DNA of 45,782 nucleotides from Candidatus Poribacteria bacterium (GTDB taxonomy: Bacteria; Poribacteria; WGA-4E; WGA-3G), in assembly GCA_009841255.1 (NCBI GenBank), contig VXMD01000051.1, positions 1 to 45,782 of the forward strand, given 5' to 3'. The position numbers and the translations under genes were made by a program. The notes under the pieces are model-generated. The model worked only from the letters and a program-made list of their open reading frames with translations. It made no database searches and was not told where the DNA came from. Numbering within the stretch: position 1 is the first letter of the stretch; the number at the start of each line of letters is the position of its first letter. Shown one piece after another: positions 42,339 to 45,782 of the stretch.

Positions 42339-42426
42339 CGTTCCGCCCTTTAAGCTGGAGAGAAGCTGATAGATGCGTTCTAAAATGGGCTGCCACCCCC
42401 TATACCTTCTTCATAACAGGAGTGCA

Positions 42427-42807
42427 CTATACTGCCCTGCCTTCGGTTGGCTCAGAAACCGATGTCCGTTCATTACTACGCGCGAGCGGTGAAGATGATA
42501 CGCCTCTTTGGGAGCGGTAAGCGTCCGCTGACTGGTTCCGAATCAGAATAAGGTCGTCCCCGTCACGTTCAATAATATCGTCCTGCATTAATGTGATTTC
42601 AAATTTTCGCATGCTGGTCATGAAGTTGATAGTGACGCGCGCTGCTGCCTCCAACTTAATCTGCCAACCGGTTTCTGTTTTCGTCCGAGTGAACCGATCA
42701 CTAATATCGAGGGACTGCATCTGCGCGGCGTTGACGATTACACCGCTTGTTGCCTGTGTTTGCTTTTGGGGTTCGACAACACTCTCGTTATTATTTTGGT
42801 CCGCCAT
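42427..42807 (-). CDS. Small soluble protein of unknown function
   Basis: 126 aa from the ATG at 42807 (GAGGTG 9 nt upstream). The first 40 residues are Gln/Asn-rich and probably disordered. The centre (RFTRTKTETGWQIKLEAAARVTINFMTSMRKFEITLMQDDIIERDGDDLILIRN) alternates strand and short helix. The C-terminus is Ser/Arg-rich. No signal peptide or catalytic motif is visible. An in-frame ATG 12 codons upstream has weaker support. Confidence 0.5.
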   Translation of the reverse strand: MADQNNNESVVEPQKQTQATSGVIVNAAQMQSLDISDRFTRTKTETGWQIKLEAAARVTINFMTSMRKFEITLMQDDIIERDGDDLILIRNQSADAYRSQRGVSSSPLARSNERTSVSEPTEGRAV

Positions 42808-42897
42808 GTTGCACTTCACCTCTATCAAGTTTGAATTGAGCATATCCTAACATAGAAAATCGTCTGTTGTCAAACCTATTTTTTCTCTGTTTTTCTG

Positions 42898-42913
42898 TAG
42901 GAGCGGCAGCTCC
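42898..42913. repeat. Stem-variable palindromic repeat (copy 7, inverted)
   Basis: GTAGGAGC-GGCA-GCTCC; on the minus strand GGAGC-TGCC-GCTCC followed by TACAG, the same tail as the other copies. It lies in the divergent region between the small protein gene and the VWA gene. Confidence 0.5.
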
Positions 42914-42988
42914 CGAGCAAAACATCCAATTCTGGATGCTGACGCTTTGTAGATTCCCAACAATCTCTTCCTAAATTAAAACATCGGG

Positions 42989-43018
42989 TTGACAGTGATC
43001 CCTTAATTGGGCTATAAT
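42989..43018 (+). promoter_or_regulatory. Consensus promoter of the VWA gene
   Basis: TTGACA (42989-42994), 18 bp, TATAAT (43013-43018): both boxes perfect. The start point near 43025 lies after the upstream in-frame GTG (43024), which supports the ATG at 43045 as the real start. Confidence 0.8.
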
Positions 43019-43044
43019 ATGTTGTGAAAGGAATTAATCCAGAT

Positions 43045-45531
43045 ATGCGATTCACCTATTTTTTGCCGGGGTGGATAGTTCTGCTCGGTATCGGCGTTGT
43101 CATCGGTATAACCGTATTTGTTTATTTGCGGATAGCGCGTCCATTGCCTCCGAGGTACCGATTCTTGCTCATTCTGCTGCGGATCGCTGCAGCGTCGATC
43201 CTGCTCGGTTGTCTCTTAGCCCCCGTTGTCATGGAAAAGAAAGACATCACACCACCGACGCACCTCTCCATCTTGGTGGATACCTCACGAAGTATGCGGC
43301 TCGTTGATGCCCCGATGCGCGAGATACCTGTGTCAAGACTCAATCAGGTGAATCAACTGCTTTTCGATGTCCCAGGTCAATTCCTGCAGACCTTACAAGA
43401 TAAGTTTTATGTTCATCTCTATCCTTTCAATACGCGTCTGCAACAGAGCGTTCTCTTAGCACAAGAAGGGGATTCTCCAACGCCACACTTAGAGACGGAA
43501 GGGGCACTCACTGACATTGGCGGTGCTATACGGGAGGCAGCAGCCGCATGGAAGGGGCAACAAACTGCCGGTATTGTTCTTTTTACAGATGGTGCCCATA
43601 ATTCTGGAGAGTTCCCTTTGGAAGCGATCACTGCATTGGAGGTGCCGATCTACCCGATAGGGATCGGTTCTGTGGAACCCCCGAAAGACATTCAGATTCA
43701 GCGTGTGGATTACACACCAATTGCTTACACAAACCATGAGAGTATCATTCGTGTGAACGTTGTGCAAACAGGTTACACGGGTAAAACGACACAGTTGGCT
43801 TTGCGGGACGTAGAGCGTCAAAACCTCGTAGATACCGCAACGTTAACCTTCACCGCGCCTCAGGGCGCAAACGCTGTGGATACCGGTACAGAACAGGTCG
43901 TTGCGTTAAAGTTGACGCCGCAGTCAGAAGGCAATTTTCAGTACACCGTTACGCTTCCAACGCTTGACGGTGAGCTCACGGAGGCGAACAATCAAAAGAC
44001 GTTTTCTATAAAAGTTGTTAAGGCAAAGCTGAACGTTTTCTATCTGGAGGGCAGACCCAGATGGGACTACACCTTTTTGAAACGGACATTGGAACGCGAC
44101 CCAGATATTGAGGCTACCTGTGCAATCTTAGCACCTAACGCGGGAAAGCAGTTGCCTACAGCGAGTGTGCTCGATCGCTTAGATGGGTATTATCCCCAAG
44201 CGACGCCGACAACGGAAACCCCACGGTTCCCTGAAACGCTCGCCGAACTTTCTAAGTACGATGTACTGATTTTAGGGGATTTGCGAATTGAGCATCTCAC
44301 CATGGCGCAACAACGCGCAATTGTTGATTTTGTTGAGACACAGGGAAAACCGATTATCTTTCTACCCTCTCGGAACATGCTCGGTATGAATGGGATCAGA
44401 AATACAGAGTTAGCACCGCTTTTGCCGATTGACATCCCGCGGAATGGATGTCTTGTAGAGGATACAGAATTTACGATGCAACTCACCCAATCTGGAGCGT
44501 TTCACCCAATGTTGCAACTTTCGGAAACCGCTGTCCCGACCGCTGATAACCTTAACCCTCCACGCGAAGAAACACCCAAGCAAAAACACTCCGATACAAG
44601 ACAGCAACGCACGAGTGGAGGGTTAAAACTGATAACGAATATGCCAGCGTTACCGAGATTCTTCAGTGGATTCCGTCTCAGAGGTGGTGCGACGACGCTG
44701 ATGGAAAATGGGGAAGGCGTCCCGATCCTGATTCTCCAGAGAACAGGTTTAGGCAAAAGCCTACTTATCGCCGCGGAAGGCTTATGGAATTGGGATTTTG
44801 GTGTTAAAACCTTTAAGGATGAACGTTATCACACAATCTATCCGCGCTTTTGGGCGCAGGTGCTGCGTTGGATGGCAACAAACACGGGCGACAAGAACGT
44901 ATATCTTACAACAGATGCCGCCACGTATGCAACCGGGGATACAGTGAAGGTTACAGCGTATTTATACTCTGAAACCTATCAACCGCAAGCGGGAGCAACT
45001 GTTGAGATCGAAGTGGGACCTCCTGATGGTAATCCTTTCCAACTCCAGATTAACGCAAAGAGTAGTCATCAGTTAAGAGATGGGACTGTTGATCCAGAGT
45101 CCTCTTTAACTGATAACCCGACAAATCTCACTGCGATGCAAACTGACAACTCTCTATCCGATATGAGCAACCTCTATACTACCCAATTCGTGCTACGGCA
45201 GAAGGGGAAGTACCGCATTCGCGCGACGGGCAGGAACGGCAATCTGAAATTAGGCGAGGATCAAATCGATATTTATGTCCAACCGCAACTTGCCGAATTG
45301 GAGAGTCCAGAGCTCAATGAAAACTTGCTGAAGCAATTGGCAGAGCAAACCGGTGGTGCTTATTTTGCGATGACTGACGCCGCATCGGTCCCTGAAAACA
45401 TTGCCAATGTCCAAAAGCCGGTGTTCGTTGATGCAGAACGCGAGCTCTGGGCACATCCTTTGATCCTTATCATCGTCATTGGGTTGTTGGGCACTGAATG
45501 GTTTTTACGTAAACGGGTGGGACTTTTATAG
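43045..45531 (+). CDS. Membrane-anchored VWA-domain protein with GATase1-like region
   Basis: 828 aa. Two N-terminal helices (about 8-30 and 38-60) are followed by a von Willebrand A domain (about 73-240) with intact MIDAS D79-x-S81-x-S83, TDIGGAIREA and TDGAHNSG. A CARDB-like beta domain follows. A class-I-amidotransferase-like fold occurs near 330-480 (NVFYLEGRPRWDYTFLKRTLERD; KYDVLILGDL...IVDFVETQGKPIIFLPSRN), then a further beta region and a last helix (about 803-822). The layout matches large BatA-related membrane proteins of Planctomycetes and FCB bacteria that accompany MoxR ATPases; the partner genes are not in the window. AAAGGA lies 12 nt before the ATG at 43045. Residues about 674-710 are encoded by inserted repeat sequence. 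Confidence 0.8.
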   Translation: MRFTYFLPGWIVLLGIGVVIGITVFVYLRIARPLPPRYRFLLILLRIAAASILLGCLLAPVVMEKKDITPPTHLSILVDTSRSMRLVDAPMREIPVSRLNQVNQLLFDVPGQFLQTLQDKFYVHLYPFNTRLQQSVLLAQEGDSPTPHLETEGALTDIGGAIREAAAAWKGQQTAGIVLFTDGAHNSGEFPLEAITALEVPIYPIGIGSVEPPKDIQIQRVDYTPIAYTNHESIIRVNVVQTGYTGKTTQLALRDVERQNLVDTATLTFTAPQGANAVDTGTEQVVALKLTPQSEGNFQYTVTLPTLDGELTEANNQKTFSIKVVKAKLNVFYLEGRPRWDYTFLKRTLERDPDIEATCAILAPNAGKQLPTASVLDRLDGYYPQATPTTETPRFPETLAELSKYDVLILGDLRIEHLTMAQQRAIVDFVETQGKPIIFLPSRNMLGMNGIRNTELAPLLPIDIPRNGCLVEDTEFTMQLTQSGAFHPMLQLSETAVPTADNLNPPREETPKQKHSDTRQQRTSGGLKLITNMPALPRFFSGFRLRGGATTLMENGEGVPILILQRTGLGKSLLIAAEGLWNWDFGVKTFKDERYHTIYPRFWAQVLRWMATNTGDKNVYLTTDAATYATGDTVKVTAYLYSETYQPQAGATVEIEVGPPDGNPFQLQINAKSSHQLRDGTVDPESSLTDNPTNLTAMQTDNSLSDMSNLYTTQFVLRQKGKYRIRATGRNGNLKLGEDQIDIYVQPQLAELESPELNENLLKQLAEQTGGAYFAMTDAASVPENIANVQKPVFVDAERELWAHPLILIIVIGLLGTEWFLRKRVGLL
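45070..45112. repeat. AGTTAAGAGG-family repeat inside the VWA gene
   Basis: CAGTTAAGAG (45070-45079) and CTCTTTAACTG (45102-45112) are inverted partners, followed by ATAACCC; an AACTGACAACTC piece occurs at 45138-45149. The units are those of the intergenic repeats at 18590 and 45529-45782. The reading frame is kept and the encoded stretch is Ser/Thr/Asn-rich. Confidence 0.55.
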
Positions 45532-45570
45532 TTAATAGTTAACAGTTAACAGTTAACAGTGGTCAGTTAA
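45529..45570. repeat. AGTTAAC tandem repeat
   Basis: Three near-perfect 7-bp units (AGTTAAC) follow TAGTTAATAGTTAAC just past the VWA stop codon, then GGTCAGTTAAGGG. It begins a 250-bp stretch made entirely of this repeat family and reaching the end of the window. Confidence 0.7.
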
Positions 45571-45661
45571 GGGTGGTTTTAATAGAATCTGAAAAGTTTG
45601 ACGAGATGCCTCTTTAACTATAAACTGAAAACTGACGGGGCTAAAACTTGAAGTCCTCCAA

Positions 45662-45782
45662 GAAATGATAAATTGTTGCATCAAAACCTCTTTAACTGAT
45701 AACTGTAAACTGAAAACTATTTCTGGAAATGATAAATTGTTGCATCAAAACCTCTTTAACTGATAACTGTAAACTGAAAACT
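45662..45782. repeat. 57-bp direct repeat at the right edge
   Basis: The 57 bp at 45662-45718 recur exactly at 45726-45782, separated by 7 bp. Each contains GATAAATTGTTGCATCAAAA and the family unit CCTCTTTAACTGATAACTG. The second copy runs to the window edge, so the array may continue. Confidence 0.85.

Noticed and set aside
45662-45782. CRISPR array
   Set aside because: Only two direct copies of 57 bp with a 7-bp gap, no spacer-length intervals and no cas gene.

Overview
The window looks like a chromosomal contig of a Gram-negative, didermic bacterium of the FCB/Poribacteria type. I infer this from LpxD, Lnt, LolC/LolD, BamA and Skp; from PorV/PorQ-like, DUF5683-like and DUF5916-like envelope proteins typical of FCB-related phyla; and from many short dispersed repeats between genes. 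Candidatus Poribacteria is my best guess. No rRNA or other marker is present to prove it. The genetic code is standard, promoters are sigma-70-like (TTGACx, 17 bp, TAWAAT), and GTG/TTG starts occur.

Left arm (1-8900): a two-gene Uma2 nuclease / PLD-SNF2 helicase module (minus strand) that could be a defence or DNA-repair unit, a frameshifted small exported gene, and an overlapping pair of envelope proteins built from the same uncharacterised repeat module. After these come an SMP-30-like lactonase and a zinc-ribbon methyltransferase on the plus strand. 8900-11500 holds a double-PurS protein, a PIG-L deacetylase, a tiny two-haem membrane cytochrome and prmA.

Core (11670-30080, all minus strand, transcribed right to left): lnt, prfB (with its programmed +1 frameshift), lysS, two GNATs plus a remnant of a third, lolC, lolD, a class IV aminotransferase, bamA, skp, lpxD, a UbiA-family prenyltransferase of the archaeal DGGGP synthase type, a TrmH/SpoU methyltransferase, then a separately promoted GGGP synthase-grpE-dnaJ unit. 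This is an outer-membrane building cluster: lipoprotein acylation and release, barrel assembly, periplasmic chaperone and lipid A acylation. Embedded in it are two enzymes that would make the archaeal-type ether-lipid core (GGGP then DGGGP). That combination is the most interesting biology in the window.

Right arm (30300-45782): a DUF5916/CBM9-like outer-membrane protein (minus), a divergent PorV/PorQ-like porin, a DUF5683-like protein, a DapA-superfamily aldolase, an NFACT/RqcH protein, a secreted protein, a tnpB-only IS200/IS605-type element inserted upstream of groL, groL without groES, a zinc-ribbon/small-protein pair, and a large VWA membrane protein.

Repeats are a second theme. They include (i) palindromes with variable stems but a constant ACA loop and TCCTAC tail, (ii) a roughly 65-bp repeat whose CCTTGCGG end creates ribosome-binding sites/start codons in one orientation and stop codons in the other, (iii) a paired-end element with two copies, and (iv) an AGTTAAGAGG/TTAACTGATAAC family that has entered the coding sequence of the VWA gene.
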